This document shows positions 63,123 through 64,000 of a stretch of DNA of 64,000 nucleotides, piece by piece. The position numbers and the translations under genes were made by a program. Below the pieces are notes generated by a model. That model was not told the origin of the DNA, made no database searches, and saw nothing but the letters and a program-made list of their open reading frames with translations. This DNA is from Aliiruegeria sabulilitoris (lineage in GTDB: Bacteria; Pseudomonadota; Alphaproteobacteria; Rhodobacterales; Rhodobacteraceae): contig NZ_LOAS01000027.1 of the NCBI RefSeq assembly GCF_001558155.1, forward strand, positions 1-64,000. The letters run 5' to 3'. Numbering within the stretch: the first letter of the stretch is position 1; the number at the start of each line of letters is the position of its first letter.

Positions 63123-64000
63123 CGGGCGGTGCCGCAGACATCGCAGTCATCGTCGTGAATTACGGCACGGCAAGTATGGCACTGGCGGCCGTGGACAGCG
63201 TTCTGACGTCTAATCACGGCGCGCGGAGCGTCGAGGTTCATCTCCTCGACAATGCCTCCCCCAGAAACGACGCGGCGAATCTGGCCGACGAAATCGCGGC
63301 GCGCGGATGGGGTTCGCATGTGCGGCTCTACCGGGAACCCGAGAACCGCGGCTTCGGCTGCGGCAACAACGTGGTCCTAAGCGAATTGGCCAGCCGTGAA
63401 GCGCCGCCCGAGTTGGTCTTTCTCCTTAATCCCGATGCGAAATTGGCCAATGACGCAATGGCGATCCTTGCCGATTTCATGGGCGCGCATTCTGACGCCG
63501 GCGCGGCGGGCGCGCGGCTGATCGGTGAGGACGGAACGCCCAGCGCGGCGGCCTTTCGTTTTCCCTCCATTGCCGGCGAGTTCGCCGAAGCCGCGAGTTT
63601 CGGACCAATTACCCGCCTGCTCGGGCGCTGGCGGATTCCGATGGAAACAGATCTGCACACAGGTCCGGTCGATTGGGTTACGGGCGCTGCCGTGATGCTG
63701 CGCTTCAGCGCGCTGGAACAGGTCGGCTTCTTCGATCCGGGCTATTTCCTCTATTACGAGGAGGTCGACCTGATGCGCCGCCTCGACCGGGCGGGCTGGC
63801 AGTGCTGGCACGTTTCCGAAGCGAAGGTGATCCATATCGAGGGCGCGGCCACCGCGCTGCGCGGCAGCGAGATCGGACTGCGCCGCCGCCCCGAATACTG
63901 GTACGCATCGCGCCGGCTCTATTCCTTGCGCAGCCTCGGTCGAGCCGGCGCCGTCGCCAATGGCTGTGCGGTCATTCTCGGAGCGGGTCTGAACCACCTT
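63119..64000 (+). CDS. GT2 glycosyltransferase (WbbL rhamnosyltransferase-like), 3' end beyond window
   Basis: 294 codons are present and the frame is open at the edge. It begins MTGGAADIAVIVVNYGTASM, followed by LLDNASP, NRGFGCGNN, LLNPDAKL (DxD-type site), DWVTGAAVMLR and YFLYYEEVDLMRRLDRAGW, the motif order of WbbL-like inverting GT-A enzymes. It overlaps the preceding stop by four bases. The sugar transferred cannot be read from sequence. Confidence 0.9.
   Translation, partial: MTGGAADIAVIVVNYGTASMALAAVDSVLTSNHGARSVEVHLLDNASPRNDAANLADEIAARGWGSHVRLYREPENRGFGCGNNVVLSELASREAPPELVFLLNPDAKLANDAMAILADFMGAHSDAGAAGARLIGEDGTPSAAAFRFPSIAGEFAEAASFGPITRLLGRWRIPMETDLHTGPVDWVTGAAVMLRFSALEQVGFFDPGYFLYYEEVDLMRRLDRAGWQCWHVSEAKVIHIEGAATALRGSEIGLRRRPEYWYASRRLYSLRSLGRAGAVANGCAVILGAGLNHL

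Overview
The window is a contiguous piece of a GC-rich alphaproteobacterial chromosome, most likely a marine Rhodobacterales (Roseobacter-group) species. The evidence is the fnrL-hemN-ccoNOQP-ccoGHIS block in the order known from Rhodobacter and roseobacters, FnrL-type TTGAT-N4-ATCAA sites, a ClpS of the Rhodobacter type, a membrane-anchored cytochrome c of the cy type, and an XrtD-like exosortase cluster. Assignments rest on reading the sequence and on family knowledge; no search was run.

Layout. 1-3400: the str operon on the minus strand (rpsL-rpsG-fusA-tuf; only the first 18 codons of tuf are present). 3400-8460: a DMT exporter, a small lipoprotein overlapping or abutting an endonuclease/exonuclease/phosphatase-fold enzyme, clpS, a HAD hydrolase, and a D,D-carboxypeptidase with a SPOR tail. 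8650-20320: the microaerobic respiration block: ccoS (only 52 codons), ccoI, ccoH and ccoG, then a 630-base intergenic region with two FNR boxes and a probable small RNA, then ccoP, ccoQ, ccoO and ccoN, a universal stress protein, fnrL and hemN. 20330-26660: a thioesterase and a YejABEF-type peptide ABC importer. 26770-27510: a small gene pair that resembles the Pseudomonas Tse2 toxin and Tsi2 immunity protein. 27660-33700: cytochrome c, prephenate dehydratase, an NTF2-like secreted protein, a Tat-exported cyclic nucleotide phosphodiesterase, NudC and an SRPBCC protein.

33740-42600: a PPOX-fold protein divergent from a MocR regulator; an FMN riboswitch controlling a RibN-type riboflavin transporter; a five-gene operon joining an NMT1-type ABC importer to glucosyl-3-phosphoglycerate phosphatase and synthase (a compatible-solute pathway); and rpiB. 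42700-49100: two small lipoproteins (one a SleB-like cell-wall hydrolase), a repeat-rich intergenic stretch, the 4.5S SRP RNA, rsgA, an ankyrin-repeat protein and dnaX. 49200-64000: an exopolysaccharide locus with exosortase, flippase, sulfotransferase, glycosyltransferases, TPR lipoprotein, ExeA-like ATPase, chain-length protein, tyrosine autokinase, WecB-type transferase, O-antigen-ligase-like protein, and a GT2 enzyme running off the end.

Most noteworthy: the Tse2/Tsi2-like pair outside any visible type VI secretion locus; a candidate FnrL-activated, three-hairpin small RNA between ccoP and ccoG; the paired FNR boxes dividing ccoN from the stress-protein gene; a 16-bp perfect inverted repeat inside the solute operon; and a set of six TTTCGGTCG repeats in front of the SRP RNA gene.
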